Shown here one piece after another: positions 18,501 through 32,345 of a stretch of DNA of 64,000 nucleotides. The DNA is taken from assembly GCF_010183535.1 (NCBI RefSeq), contig NC_071329.1, forward strand, positions 310,001-374,000, in the 5' to 3' direction. This DNA comes from Caenorhabditis remanei. Lineage: Eukaryota; Nematoda; Chromadorea; Rhabditida; Rhabditidae. The position numbers and the translations under genes are program-made. A model generated the notes under the pieces. It made no database searches. It saw only the letters and a list, made by a program, of their open reading frames with translations, and was not told the origin of the DNA. The stretch's first letter is position 1, and each line of letters starts with the position of its first letter.

Positions 18501-21500
18501 TGTGTATTCGTGTATGTTTCGGTGGGGAGGCTGAAATTGTTGGACAGAGGGGGAAAGGAGATTATGTATTACGGTAGGATTAGTTATGAAGGAGGGATCA
18601 GTGGGAACAGTTTTGGATTTGGTCACACATACATATAGGTAATCCTATGTTAAAAGAAAAAATACTTAAATTTTCGAGATAATTGAGAATTTGCCCATAA
18701 TCATTGGGGAATTCAAATGTTTAAAATGTTGATTTTAATTTAATCTAGGTTGCCGAAAATTGGATATATCGCTAAAAACTGTATCATGGTTATTTTTTTT
18801 AATGTTTTACTGGATTACGATGACTGTCGATACATTTATGAGTCAGTTTATTGTTTCTAGGTTTTTAGCCCTAGCCTACGTTTTTGAAATGATGCAACTG
18901 CTAAAACTATCTGCTTAACTATCTTACTGTATCAAAATTAAACTATTTTGATTTAAAGTGATTTAGTTCAAATCAAACCAATGTTTTAGTGTTAACATCA
19001 TCAAAGCAATGATACAAAAATTTTCTAACTTCAATCCTATAGGTGAAAATAAATTGTTTCGAAATTACAGTACTCGGTTATCCCGAATGGATGAGTCTTA
19101 CCTCCAAAATTACAGAAACTAAAATTGTTTGATGTTTCCTTTAAAATCCTTACTTAGAACGAACGTTCAACATTTTTCCAAAAAAAATCTCTCTCACCTC
19201 AAATTGCAATTCTTTCACTACCAATTCGACAAAGAGATGAAAGACGGCAACACAGGAGAAAGAAACTGACGGGAATATAAAAAAGACGGAAAAATGAGAG
19301 AACGAGACTAACTACATACACAGACTAATACTTACCAACACATGTGGAACAGGAATCATCAAAAAATTGTGAAATGGAAAAATCATAAAATTGTGTGTAA
19401 GATGAACGATGATGAGCAGATGATGGGAAGTAGTTAGGATGTGTTAGAATTTTAAACTGAATAGCTTAAAGTTATTGCTTCACAAAATGCACAGCTAGGA
19501 CACTTTGTCACAAAACAAAACTTTCCGATTACTGTAGCTTGCTTTCCGAATCTCCCAAAGCAAGCACAAAACTAAAATACATAAATTTGACCACTTGACA
19601 AAATTCATACCCCTTTTTAGTTTTTTTTCCCAAAAAAATACGGGCGGTCTCCAGGGAGGGAGAAAATAAAAGAGTCAAGTCAAGTTGGGAGGGTGAACAT
19701 GTTCGTTTCACTATGGAAACAAGTGCTTGGAGACGCAGGAATGGCAAGGAGTCTGGGCGATATACACGGAAAAAAATGGATAAGTGTCTGCACAATTCAG
19801 ATGACGTTGTTTTCGGGAAGAATTCGAGGGGTCAGAAGGTTGTTCATTTTTGAACTGCTAGAGAAGAGATGGAGTTTACAAGATTGGAACGGTGAATCGA
19901 GAGTTGGCGGTAGTTTTGATGTAGATGGGTCTGTAATGGTATGGTTTTAAGATTTTTGAGAATAATCTAAAAGAAAAACACAAATACGGAACCTCGAGAA
20001 TGAAAGAAAAGTGAGTAGAGTCAAAAACTGTGAGCAGGGATGACTGATAAGGCACGGAGTCTGGGAGTGAGTACTAAAATCAACTGCGCTCCGCTGAAAT
20101 CAGCGAAATTGTTAGCGCCAAATTCAAAATAAAGTTTTAATTGGAATTGATCTTGAAAAAACGCGAGACAGTTAAAAAATGACCAAAAATTGCGGGAAAA
20201 CTGACATAAATCGGCTCAAAAAGTGGTCGATTAATCTGCGTATCAAAATGACACAACGAAACAGTGAATTGAAAAAATTAAATTTAGAATATGCCTCCAA
20301 ATCTAGTGGAGCGCTTTTTTTTTAGTACAAACCCCCAGACGTTGTTATAGCGTATATTGATACAAAATAATAATTATTTTTCTGGGACAAAAATCGAAGG
20401 AAAGTGGTTGATGTCGAAATTCGGACTCTAACAATTACATTAACATCTAATATTTGTGACTGATTAAGTTTTACCAGTTTTATGAGTTAACCACCCTCCT
20501 TTTGTTAAAAACGGAACTCTACCATATTGACTTCAAATTGACTTCAAAAGGCACCAGAACCCGAAAATGAACATAAAAACAAGACATGTTTAAGAGAGAT
20601 AGAGAGAACGAGGGTCAAAGACATGGGCCAGTGAAAATAAGGAGGGAATAGACAGAGAGACCAATTAGTATGTCAAGAAGGGGCACCCCGAAAATGGAAT
20701 AAGAAATGGCTGGCTGCTGTGAATGAGTGTAAGTAGTAGAATACTAAAGAAAGGCAGAGAGAAGAAAATACTTTTTGGAAAAAAGGAAAACTTTTGAAAT
20801 GGCTTGTAAGGGTAACTGTAACTACTCGATTCCTGGAACCCTGCTGGTGCCAGGGACGCTCGCCATGGAACTAAAAAAAACATCTGTCATCTGAAGAAAA
20901 TCTCTGACTGGTTGTCCATAAGAGGTGTGGTCACCTAATTTATTTTCATAACAGGTGTTCAACGAGGAATTGGAAAATTGACGACGGAGAAGCCAGGTGG
21001 AGACGAGAATTATCAATAAGAGGGGCGTGTGGTGTGGACCAGAATATGGTAGTTTTTCGTAGTTTTCCTTATTAGATGGGTTTCTAATTGTTCTGGTTTT
21101 CCAAGGGGTGGATGGGCATAATTGGAAGTTGTGAGAGGAAGAGATGAATGGATCAAGAGGACATTGGATTTGGGAGAAACAGGTGATAGCGGTATCATTT
21201 GTATTGTTATTGGAGTGATATTATAGTGGAACGGTAAAGTGACAAAGAATGGCTACAGTAATCTTTTCTCGAAATATTTTTAATGTTGATTTGAATAAAA
21301 CGTCTGTTTGACAGTATTTTGATGTGAACAGTTGAGAATGTTATATTAGACATGAGAATGGATAGGGAGCTTCCAATTTCAACAACTTGAGAAGGGAAGT
21401 CTATGACTGGCCGGGCGATAGGTACGTTGACCACAGGTACCTTCGATACTAAGAATTCCAAAGCTGTAATAAAAATCATCGAAATGCCAAATGAACTTTC

Positions 21501-21647
21501 CTTGTGAGCCCACATACAAAATTATTCTAGCAAAAATATCTTGGACAAACTATCCTCGAGAAATACGGTTATGTGCACTAAACTAATAACAGATACTGTA
21601 GTCAGAGTCACTAAAACTACTTTACTTGAAACTGAATTTTTTTATTT

Positions 21648-21812
21648 TACCGTAAAACCTGTAATAGAGGCGCACCTGTTCACAGCGGTATATCTCGGTT
21701 CCCAATGGAAACCTCACAAAGCTGCTAACTAACAAAATATAGCTTAATATTCATAGAATATTTCTTTACTTGAAAAATTTTTTATATCTTTAGAGACATT
21801 GTTAGCGGGGGC
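21648..21812. repeat. Truncated foldback element, family C
   Basis: It begins with the family's left end (TACCGTAAAACCTGTAATAG) and the internal words CACAGCGGTATATCTCGG and TTCCCAA, but the mirrored right end is missing. The complete relative is at 30096-30260. Confidence 0.65.
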
Positions 21813-23559
21813 GCCAAAGGACTTACAAAATTTATTAAAATTAATTTCCAGGAATCTTAGATTGTTATCTCTAAACTGAAGCTTATATTTTTTCTCGTTT
21901 TCAAAAACACGAACGAACAAAACCTAATGAGAATTTACATCTTTTCTTCTTCTTCCCTTCCAGGAGCCCCTTCCCCCCACTCCTTTATCCATTATTCACT
22001 GCTCTCTGGACAAGAAAAGGGGGGATGTGTTTTCTTCTCGTTTGCTCATCTTATTCGGTTGACTTGACTTCTTGTGTTACTCAACAAGAAGAAAATGGGG
22101 CGGACGAGGAGGAGCAAAAGGGACTACCGGAAGGAAGTGAATGGATAGAGGGACACAGAGAGAGAGGAGAAGGTTTTTCCCATACTAATTAACTTATTGT
22201 TATCCCTGGATCAAGGATAAGCAAGAAAACACAAAGGGAGGGGTAAATAGTATTGGAAGGATGGGATATCGGGAGATGTCTTGTTACGGAAACTAAGACG
22301 GGGTTACAGAGTTACACAGTGTAAGTCACACCCCTTTTTCAGTCCTTACTGTTGAATTAAGTATTTGTAAATTAGTGGTGCTTTAAGAATTACAGATTTT
22401 TCGCAAAGTTTAACTTGTACACTATCTTACACAATTGAAACATTTCAAGCACGGATTCAAGAAGACGGCTGATTTTCTTGTTTGAAATTTTCTAAAAACA
22501 AGATATCAATATTTTCTGAAAAACTTGGCAATTCAAATATTTCATTACCCGAAACCTATTTAAAGGCGCATACCGTATTCTAAAAATACGCTTTGTTCAA
22601 AATAGGCCCTATTTATACTCATTTGAAAGGTAGGATTGGGCTAAATTCAAAAATGTACAGAAAAACAGTGAACCCAGCATACTTTTGATAGAATATAGCT
22701 GAATTTCGGACTCGATCAATCTAAAAATAATCATTATCCCACTTTTAGACTCCTATTTCAAAAAAAACCCATGACTAGAACTAAAAAAGTCAATTTTTAG
22801 TATTTTTGGGATTTTCGACACATCTATCAGGAAAGTTGGAAAACCCGATTTTCCCTTAGGATTTTTGTGTAACAATATTCTTTTGTGCCTAAAAATGTTT
22901 CCTCAAATTTTCAGAGCCCTAGCTCCACAATTCGTATACTTTTGATGTATTGTAACAGTTGCACCATTCCAAAATAAGGCAGTCGTTGAAGAACATAGTC
23001 TAGGGCTAAAAACCTAAAAAAACAAAGATTTGATTCATAAATTTATCGACAGTCATCGAATTTCGTAATCCATCAAAAAAATATACGGAAACCCCATACA
23101 ATGTCACCAGAGAAACAAAAGAATGACAAAAGGCAAAATGGAGAGAATAGGGAATGGACAGAGATGAGAGTGTCACAAAACAGGAATAATTTGCATAATT
23201 ATACATACACTGCAAAAGAAGAAGAGAGTCCCCCATTTCAAATGACACTCTCTCTTCTTTTACTATGCTCCGACCGGACCGGCGAGGATGGGAAAAATGG
23301 AAATCCTCTGTGGAGCGAGAAAGAGTACATTAAGTGCATTTTAGAAAATGAGAGAAGAGGAGAGATTGAAATTTCAAGCACGGAATTAGAGAAGCGGAGG
23401 TTTGAAGTCTGGAGCAAACGCCTCTGCTTGGTTTGTGGTATGTTTCAATTTTTTCACTTCTACTATGGTTCGGTAACAGTAGTTGCAAATTCCGTCTTTT
23501 ACCCTACTTGTCAACCGAGCCGACACTCAACTTTCTTAAAATTTTGTTCTATGAGATAA

Positions 23560-23820
23560 AAAATATACCAAAATGTACCTCTCAGCAAGGTATACCTCCT
23601 ACTACGGGCCGGATAGCAATGAATAGCTTGGAATAATTTTTTTGGTCATTTTCGCGTTTTTCGGCACTTTATCCCGGCCCGTGGCACCTTAATAAATAGC
23701 CATCCGGTTAGTAGTTAGGCACAAACATAGATCTCACTGAGATCTACATTTTGATACATTTCTCAGCTCCTAAAACTCAGTTTGAAGCAAGATACGCGCC
23801 AACCCGGTTGACAAGTAAGA
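23560..23820. repeat. Foldback element, family of 35763
   Basis: It has ATACCAAAATGTACCTCTCA at the left and GAGATCTACATTTTGATACA at the right as a diverged inverted pair, with CGGGCCGGATAG and TATCCCGGCCCG inside. Relatives are in the zfp-2 introns (33890-34010 and 35763-35972) and near 59260. Confidence 0.6.
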
Positions 23821-24944
23821 CTCATACTATTTGAGGTACTGTGCCAAAAAAAACAGTTTTATATAATTAAGTGGGTGTTAGGCTTCTAAAGTAGGTTGCT
23901 CAAGAGGTTTTCTGATTTGGCTGCCCAGAATGTCTCTGGATAACTAAATTTCAAAAATTTTGATTGAAAAATGCTAAAACCTTTTGTAAAACAAGGGTCT
24001 GGCTTGTTTCAATTTGGAAATGTTAAAATCGGAAACTATCACATCTTCAGTATTTAATATTAGTTTGTTACAAAAAACTCCAATCTAGTGGGTTTTCTGG
24101 CAGAATTTTGTAAATTTCTTTTCAACATCCCAGTGTTTTTCAATTACTGTACCATTAAGTCTTGAAAAAACGAAACATTATAATTTCCAACCAAAAAATA
24201 CACCAAAAAAATGTAAATGTTGAAAAGAAGAGAAAGCGATGAAAAAAACGTCTCTACACTCCGTCTCCATCGAAATTTATGTGCAATTGTGCGTGTGAAA
24301 TCGACCTTTTTTGGAGGCGCTTTTTGGAAAGAGAGTGGGAATGGGCGCACCTATTTTATTGTGAAAAAGAGCCACGTGGCCATAGGTAGCTGACAATGAG
24401 AAAAAAGTAGAAAGAAGAAAAAAGTGGTTGGATAATTGGTGGCGAACAATTTTGGACCTTTTAGAGAAGCGGAAGGAACTAGGTAAGGAGATTTATGGGG
24501 GTAAGTCCATTAGAGCAAGTTCAATCTTTTCGAGTTCGAGCTTGACTCCGCCCCCTCATACTAAACCTTCGAAAAAACAAATGAAACGTCCTCGGAAAAG
24601 ATGTACGAAATGATGTTGAAGCCAGGTGCCGCTTCGCAAGAGCCGATGAATCTGAAAAAAAAAAGTTTCGTCGTTGAAGAAGAAGAAGGATCAGAAATCT
24701 AGGAAGAGATATAGACGAGCAGAAAAATGACACAAAAAAAGTTCGGGTTCAGGTTTTCGGGGTGTGTAATGGATGCGATGGATAGAGATAGAGAAGATGT
24801 AATATGTAATAAATTTAACGAAGGGGTAGATAGGTGTCAATGTGTTTTTTGAGTTTTTTGACGAAATTTAATTTTCGATTTATTAGAAAATCGATTCGAA
24901 TCTGGTACATAGGTTGGCAAACATAACACAATACAATACACGAA

Positions 24945-25190
24945 AACGCACCCTCCTCTATTTCTATTTCCTATTGAAGAGAGAGTGAAAAAAAGAAAAA
25001 AAAGACTATGGGGCACACAAAGCAAACATAACATTGCCAAATGAAGGCAATTTAGTTTAAAGCTAAAACAAATTTGGCCAATTGTAAAAACAAAAAATGC
25101 AAAAATATTTCGACCACGGCAGGACTCGAACCTGCAATCCCCAGATTCGAAGTCTGGTGCCTTATCCATTAGGCCACGCGGCCACACTGA
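24945..25190. repeat. Local duplication carrying tRNA-Arg, copy 1
   Basis: Besides the tRNA gene, about 150 bases on its 3' side match the other copy (26290-26510): GACTATGGGGCACA, AAAGCAAAC, CCAAATGAAGGCA, TAGTTTAAAG, AATTTGGC. The copies are about 1.3 kb apart in the same orientation, so this is a direct duplication of tRNA plus flank. Confidence 0.75.
25111..25183 (-). tRNA. tRNA-Arg (anticodon UCG)
   Basis: The minus strand folds as a 73-base cloverleaf: acceptor GGCCGCG pairs with CGTGGTC (G-U pairs at positions 2 and 5), discriminator G, anticodon stem CCAGA/TCTGG with loop CTTCGAA giving anticodon TCG, and T arm GCAGG-TTCGAGT-CCTGC. The internal B box GGTTCGAGTCC is intact, and a run of five T follows about five bases downstream as a Pol III stop. 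There is no intron and no encoded CCA. It reads CGA Arg codons. Confidence 0.95.
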
Positions 25191-26289
25191 ACAGAGGAAG
25201 AAGGGGAAGGTGACATAAAAGAAGGAATGGGGAAGGGAGAGGAGGAGGGACGAACGAGAGATAGAAAAACGAGGAGACACAGGAAAACGACTGGTAAACA
25301 AAAAAGAAGTGTCCTTTTTGTAAAGTTTCTAAACATAATTCGATGATTGTGTCGAAAATACGGAAAGAAATGGGATGAAAGAGTTAGAAAAAGTGGGTTT
25401 CAAGTGGTCTTTCGAATCACCTTTTCGAATGTCAGAACCTGTTCATATAAGTGGTGACCAAGAGGGTGTGGTACTTAAATCATTGAGGGACAAAAAAAAA
25501 CGGAAAATACTTGAAGGATGGATAAATTGGTTGGAATTACATAATGGTGGATTGCGCAACTTTGAAACTTGGTCGTATTGGATAATTTGATACAAGGAAT
25601 GCGGAAGATTAGGGTACAGTCAAAAAAGCCATTTTCAATAACGAAAATTCAAGTTTTTTGAATAAATAGTAAAACAAAATCATAGTTCTTTGAAGTATCT
25701 ACAAAATTAACTAAAAATGAAATCTACAAGTTAACCGGCAGATCGCGTGACACGCAAAAAAAGCTTAATCATAGGAAAAATTGACAGCTCATAACTCGGT
25801 TCACAGAAAGATTTATCAGAATTTTATTTCAGATTCGGAATCTGCGGACTTGAAAGCATCAGATCCCAAATTCTTGAGTCGTTTGAAAGAGGACACTTCG
25901 AGGACTTTCCTTGTGAGATTTCAAAAAGATACCACTGTTCAAAGTTGTCCACATCCGTTCGTACGATGAGTGTTTTATAAAATTATCCAAAAAGCTAATA
26001 TTCTGTTTTTGTATTAAAATCAATGTCTAAAAAATCATTGGCTTCATTTTAAGCTATAATTCAAGTATTTAAATAAAATTTCAGAAAAGTTACAGCCATT
26101 CTAAATAAGCGGGTGTTCAACAGTAAAAAACTTACATCCGAAAAAAAACTATACAGTTGTAAATTGAAGGAAAGCAAGGAATTTTCAAATGAGGTCAGTT
26201 TCAGGAGCGCACAAAATTCTGGTTCTGAAAACAGCATTTCCAATCAAAAACAATCTGGTTTGAAGTTTTGCAAATGTAGTCATTTACAC

Positions 26290-26510
26290 TCTATTTTCTA
26301 TTGAAGAGCGTTAAAAAAGCAAAAAAATTGGACTATGGGGCACAGAAAGCAAACGTAACATTACCAAATGAAGGCAGTATAGTTTAAAGTTCAAACTAAT
26401 TTGGCTATTTTGTTACAAAAGGATTTCGACCACGGCAGGACTCGAACCTGCAATCCCCAGATTCGAAGTCTGGTGCCTTATCCATTAGGCCACGCGGCCA
26501 CACTTTTGGA
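26290..26510. repeat. Local duplication carrying tRNA-Arg, copy 2
   Basis: This is the second copy of the duplicated tRNA plus flank. The 73-base tRNA part is identical to copy 1, whereas the flank differs at many positions, so the tRNA is conserved against background drift or has been gene-converted. Confidence 0.75.
26427..26499 (-). tRNA. tRNA-Arg (anticodon UCG), second copy
   Basis: It is identical over all 73 bases to the gene at 25111-25183, with the same TCG anticodon and B box. The downstream Pol III stop is a run of four T about six bases after the end. Both copies look functional. Confidence 0.95.
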
Positions 26511-29500
26511 GGCAACAATTAGAAAAAGAAATGAAATTCCTCGAATCCAGTAAGAAAACTAACCAAATCTTGTCAGAAAATAGAAAATGTTCGAAACAAT
26601 AACACAATCGCCACAAGATAAAAGAAGAAAATGAAAATATTTCTGTTGCTGACAAAAAACGCGGTCAAATGTTCGACCCTAACCGGTTCCTGTTCCTCTC
26701 TGCAGGATACCATCACAGATTACTTTATCACTAAAAATATAGGTCAGCCTAGGAAAGTTACGCGGTCGTATTCTTATAGGGCCGGATCTACCAAAAAATT
26801 TAATTAGAAAAATGAAAAATTCTGTCGTCTTTCTTCTCCAAAACCACAAAACCAACTGTACAGTCATTTCTATATAGTAATTTTTAATTTTGCGTCCAGA
26901 CACTATTGTCTTCTTTTCTCTCCCCTCGTATTGTCTCCAAGTTTGTTCTTGATTGAACTAATATATATATTTTAGTGGAATTGTTTACATGAGGAATATA
27001 TACAAAATTGAAAAGGGGTCCCAAGAAATTGGCTTCATCAAGAAGCTAATGGCAACAAATGTCTTTATATAAGTATGGGGGAGTAATAGAGGAAAACTGT
27101 GGGGACTGGAGAAATTTGGCTCTTCGAAGGGGTTAATTTTTCGAAAAGAATAAATTTTGAAGCAAAACGCATGACATGAACACTATTACTAGGGATGTGA
27201 GGAACGGAAATAGGAAATTCTGAAATTTCAATTAATTTCGTGATGATTAAACAATGAATTTGTGCTGAATCGAAAGAAATCGCTGGAAAACCACTGTGAA
27301 CGGCGCCAAATCGTCACACCTGTGTCAAAATTTACAGAATGTTTAGTTTTTACTGCTTGTTTGTGACTATGAAAAGTTTGAAAAACCGAGTTTCCGTAAA
27401 AAATTCGGAAAGGTTCCGACTTCTGAAATTTCCAAAGTTTTTAGTTATGCACATCCCTAACTATTACGTTCAAAAATCTAAAGGTCTCGATCGGAGCTGT
27501 GCAAAAGGCTTTTATTCATCATTTTAGACCGGAGACATAATTTAGAAAAATTAATTCTTAAGACGAGAACGCGGAAATTTGAAAAACAGTTTTTACGCTA
27601 CTTGGAAGTTATGGTGCGACCTGGATAGCGAGATGATGTCAAAAATGGCGTGGGGCCTCTTAAGGACTCAATCAGGAAATTATTGTTAACTAATTAATTA
27701 TATTAATAATTATTACATTTATTTAAAAATAGGACAATATAGAAGTTATCTGATGTTATTATTCCTTGAATCTGGCTCTCAAAATAAATTCAATTTATTC
27801 TGAAAGCCCGACACGCCGATGAAGTATAGAGCGTCGGTGTACAAGAGTTCATACCGTAAATATATTCTTACAAAATAATTATTTTTAAAGCTTAAAAAGT
27901 GACTGGAAAACATTGACAAAACTTGACATGATTGAATCGCTGAGTTCGATAAATCCAAAAAAAATCGATTCAACTTTCCCATCAAATCATGCTGGCCAAA
28001 TAATTCAAAAATGGGGTGTAGAATGAAGAGAGAGAGAGAATGAATAGAGCACCTAATTGAATGGAGCCGCTCTGCACTCATTCAAAAGCAAAAGCGGCGC
28101 TTTTTTGGTGTGTCATTTGATGTTTTTTGTTTGTAAAAGAAGAAGAATAGTTTCAAAACGTCCCGGTTGCGAAACAAAAAATATTGGAAGGAACAGTCCA
28201 GAAATGAAATAAGTCAGGAGCTGCCCGCCCTACCCCCGCCAACCGCCCCGATCAGTTACACAAACAAATATATAGAAGAAGAAGAAGAAAAAGAAAGCGG
28301 AAAGGAGAATACATGAAAAGGCATTGGAAGTTGACACACACACACAAACAGACAGACATTGTATTACTTTCTTGTGAACAGGAGAAAACTTGAGAAGTAC
28401 TTTAGGAGGGAGGGGGGAGGAGAAAGAATAACATGGTATACGAAAAATTGGAAATTGTAGATCACTGAGTGATCAAAAATGTTTTACCACAAAATTCTAC
28501 AGCATGCCTTGTACTAGAGTATGTTTGTGGAGTTTAACCATGATATAATTTCAAGAAAATTTCCAAAAATCGAAAAAAAATTATTTCAGTCACAATATCT
28601 CATGATTATACTTTCCTGAAAGCCCTATTTTTGCTTATTTCAAAAATATGAAGTTCACATCGTTCTGCCTACAAGTCATCGAGTAACAACATAAAACTTG
28701 ATGTTGAGAATTTTTTTCGAAAATTTTCAAAAACCCATAACCTTTAGCATTTTTTACCTACAGCGTTGATTTAAAGCTCAAAATGCTCAGAATTTTATGA
28801 ACTTTCAGCGAGAAATAGAATAGACGGGTATACTCCTCGTCTTATAACCTCCTTTCATTTTTCAGGGCTTGATGAGCTGAATCCAAAATTTACGGATGCG
28901 ATATATTTTGGCCAGATTTTAACGGTACGGTTGCATCGGCATTATAGAAATTTGACACCTGTTGGTATTTTGCAGGTCTCCTATTAGTTGGTAGCGATAC
29001 TTGCGATGGACAGGGCCGGAACATGCCGGGCTTCAGTACGAAAATTGAAATATTTAATTTTTGCGAAAAAAGTCGAATTTTTTACTACGTTTTCAAATTT
29101 CGACTGAAAATCGAATGTACATAGGATTTTTGCCTGTTTTTAATGAAAATTTTAAAAATAAATGTTTAAAAATTGCGAAAAAAAATGTGCACCCGTGCCG
29201 ACCGGACCGGGCAGGGGCCGAGATTTTGCGAGTATGCCTAAAATGCATATATCTCGGTTCAGTGAAGCATTCAGTAAAAATAGATTACATATTCGGAATC
29301 AGCGGGTTGAGAAGAACTTAGTAAGAGTCAATTTGAAAGCCCAAGTTACTTTTAGAGCATTTCCTAGTTAGTGGTTTTAGAAAGGTATTTGAACTAAAAC
29401 CAAAACTCACGAATAAAATTGAAATCAACGCTGAATCCACATTTTTCTGGATTCAATAGATTCTCACAGGACTTTGACACGGTTATGCATACTTTATAAA

Positions 29501-30095
29501 AATGTGATGTTTCTCGGTTTTTCTAATAAATTCTACAGGCAGAAAACTCGAATTTAAACCCAAACTTTCACTAAATTTGAGATCCGATCGGCCACCAATC
29601 ATCCGCAGTATACATATAAAACAATATACATATAAAACCTATAAACAATGAGGCGGGAGGCTCCGAAAATATAACAACAAATGTATTTATAAACAAACCC
29701 TCTAAATAGTTCCCTCAAGAAAAATAATGGAAAATGATGATCACCACAGAAAAGAGCAGCTGGCCATCCCATCCCGAACTCTTTTTTGAGGTCAATTCGT
29801 CTTGTTCTCTCTAAATCTCACTCTCCCCTTGTGTATTTTTGTTTCTGTGTCCATTAGACAACTCGTTGAGAAGATTGATGTTTTCTTGACACCTATCTAT
29901 TATCCACTGATTGCCTCTTTTATCACTCGAGATAAATTGATGGGGGAATAGATGAGAGAAGCGGTTTTTAGAGGTGGTCAGGGTAATGGGACTAAAAACA
30001 TGTATGCGCAGACAGAAATTGTCTTAATTAAAATTTTTAGAATACTGTAACCATACCTGTTCGTGGTAGGAACCAATTTTAAACATTTACAAAAT

Positions 30096-30260
30096 TACCG
30101 TAAAACCTGTAATAGAGGCACACCAGTTCGCAGCGGTATACCTCGGTTCCCAAAAGAAATATCTAAAAGCAGCTAACTGACAAAAATTTTCATATCTTTA
30201 AAGACAGTCGAGATAAGAAGCTCGAAACTATTGCTGCGCCTCTATTACAGGTTTTACTGT
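30096..30260. repeat. Complete foldback element, family C
   Basis: The terminal inverted repeats are near-perfect: TACCGTAAAACCTGTAATAG at the left against CTATTACAGGTTTTACTGTA at the right, continuing into GAGGC/GCCTC. At about 165 bases it is the best complete copy of the family also seen at 21648, 40765 and 41598. Confidence 0.75.
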
Positions 30261-30668
30261 ATTATGTAAGGTAGAGTGTAGAAATAAAAAAAGAGTTTCT
30301 AGAAAAGATGAAGGTTTAATAAAATGAAACTGAGATAGAATGAGTGTAAATGAATACTTTCCATCGTCCTAATAGACATTTTCCTTTAGAAAAGGAGGAA
30401 TATGAAGATGATGATGAAAAAGTGAGAAGAGATAGCCATCTAGGTGGGGACGATTCCTAGACGACATTAAACCGAGTTAGTAGGGGAAAGGAAGTTAGTT
30501 TAAAATGGGCAAAAGAAAGTATCTAGAAAGTTTGGAAGAAGAAGTGAAGTGGAAGAAAACGAAGTTGACGATGAAGGATGGTTGGAAATAATAGGTTTCA
30601 ATAGTTTTCTAGGGAGGGCGGAACTTGAAAAGATTTTTTTACAAAATGAGCTACTCAGGTACAGTAAT

Positions 30669-30922
30669 GACCATAACTCTAACAACTTTTGCAGTTGAAA
30701 ATGTCCAACTTTGAGAACGTGTTACGGCATCACTGATTGTCACACTACAAAAATTTTTATTGGTTCATACAGATCAAAGATAAAGCTTCATTTTTGTAGT
30801 TGGCACTTTTTTGTACGGACACTCCCTAGAAAGTTATGGTCATATTAAGACGAAAATTACTTGTTGGGACAATCAGTGACACTTTAAATTTCCAATTGAA
30901 AACGGCCAAAATTATGGTCATC
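30669..30922. repeat. Foldback element, family of 53275
   Basis: It starts GACCATAACTCTAACAACTT and ends with GGCCAAAATTATGGTC, inverted relatives. Inside are GTTGGCACTTTTTTGTACGG and CACTCCCTAGAAAGTTATGG, words shared with the elements at 12361 and 53275. Confidence 0.65.
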
Positions 30923-31218
30923 ACAGCATATCTGAATGTAACGTAAAAATGGAAAAATATTGGCGCGAAAATACGGAAAAAACCCAAATACCCTATTTCA
31001 AAACTCCCCAAAAAAGGTGTGAACCTCTTCCCCCATCTCTTTTCTGTCCCTCATTTGATTGGCATGAGATTGGCATTGAAAAGATATACACCAATTAATT
31101 TCGGCCAGTTTGTGTCCTTCAAAAACTGTCGAAACCCCCCAGGGGGAGAGGTATTAAAAAAACGTAGTAGTAGTGACTGACCAAGTCGTAATTTTCTGGG
31201 GTTTGTCTTATATTAGTT

Positions 31219-31541
31219 GGTGGAAGAGTTTTTCCGCGCTGCCGTGTAGTCCTCTCGGACAAGATTTTCGCTCAATTCCTCATTCTCCTCATTTTTTTCA
31301 ACAAATTTAAAAAAAGACAAAAAATGTTGGAAAACGTGAGAAAACGAGGGATTGAGCAAAAATCTTGTCCGAGAGGACAACACGACCGTGCGGAAATACT
31401 CTTCCATTGAAGCTCATTTTGAGTAAGGAGAACGCGAATTGTGGTATTTAGAGAGATTGTTAGCAGCGTCAATGATAAAAGTTTCTTAGAATTTTCTGAA
31501 GTATCAGAATATGTAATAAAAAATATGACTTGAGTCCTCCT
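31219..31541. repeat. Palindromic element, family B, partial
   Basis: The central palindrome (CCGTGTAGTCCTCTCGGACA mirrored by TGTCCGAGAGGACAACACG) and the right arm through GACTTGAGTCCTCC are present, but the far left arm is missing. The complete copy is 34843-35288. Confidence 0.7.
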
Positions 31542-32160
31542 ATTCTTACTACTGCACGTTTTCCTAGAAAGAACTGCAAGAAAATTTTTGACCTACCTCC
31601 ACAGAATAAGAGTTTTCAAAAAATAGCAGGTCTAGAATGTTATTACTTTAACTTTTAGTACAAGGCGGGAAATCTGTTAAATTCTAGCTCTAACAACCAT
31701 AGGTAATCATTGCATAACACAAGAGACCTCTCAACCAAAGGAGACGCAGTGAAACCGAAAACCATGCAAAAAACCATAAGAAACAACAAAACGAGGAGAG
31801 CGCATCTATTCGGGTAGTCAAAACCACAATTTGACAATGTCAGTGGAGGAGGGAAAGAGATATTGGAGAGACGCAGAGAGGAAAGTCGAACCGGTTTATA
31901 CCATGAACAGGTACATACAAATTTGGACGGGTAAGACTATGCGCAAAATAAGAAACACGAGAAAAAAAAACACCTAATGGATGATGATGGTCATATGTCG
32001 GTCAGGTGGTCACGCTAGTTTGACGGTATTTTGGGAAGATTCGGTTAGAGAGGAGATTAGAGAAGATCAAATGGGTTCAAATAAAATCAGTGGTTTCCTA
32101 GAAGGGTACTTTTTTTTTAGAAAAGGGTTGAGAAATTGAAAATTGACTAGTAGTTAATTT

Positions 32161-32345
32161 TGACCATTCTGAATACAATGGTCACAAAATTTTTTGATCC
32201 TTTCTTCTCCGGAGCTCAAAAAACGAGCTCGAAACTTGCTCCGCGAGATTTTACATAGAGAAGTCAATTTTTCAAAAAACACATTTATGACAAATAGTAA
32301 TGACCCAGTATTCTAATTTGTGGCCATTGTATTCAGAATGGTCTA
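32161..32345. repeat. Element with 20-base terminal inverted repeats
   Basis: The ends are GACCATTCTGAATACAATGG and its complement CCATTGTATTCAGAATGGTC, a perfect 20-base pair about 185 bases apart end to end. A half copy with CCATCGTATTCAGAATAGTC is at about 49255-49276. Confidence 0.75.

Larger units (their letters stand above)
14659..25110. other. Long gene-free interval upstream of exc-7
   Basis: No spliced protein gene can be supported over about 10 kb; open frames here are short, AT-biased and lack paired splice sites. It holds a dispersed repeat (16234-16388), a CT run with nearby GAT/GGT tracts (18360-18500), EOR-1-type motifs (14913-14922, 18285-18294), a truncated foldback copy (21648-21812) and another foldback region (23560-23820). 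It probably includes the exc-7 promoter and possible non-coding upstream exons. Confidence 0.55.

Noticed and set aside
23101..23559. 152-codon plus-strand frame
   Set aside because: The composition is biased and the end runs into a foldback element; no acceptor or donor joins it to anything.
30506..30589. Short plus-strand ORF starting MGKRKYLESL
   Set aside because: Only 28 codons with no splice or promoter support.
31213..31472. Overlapping minus-strand frames with similar peptides
   Set aside because: Entirely inside a palindromic element of family B; the peptides are by-products of the repeat.
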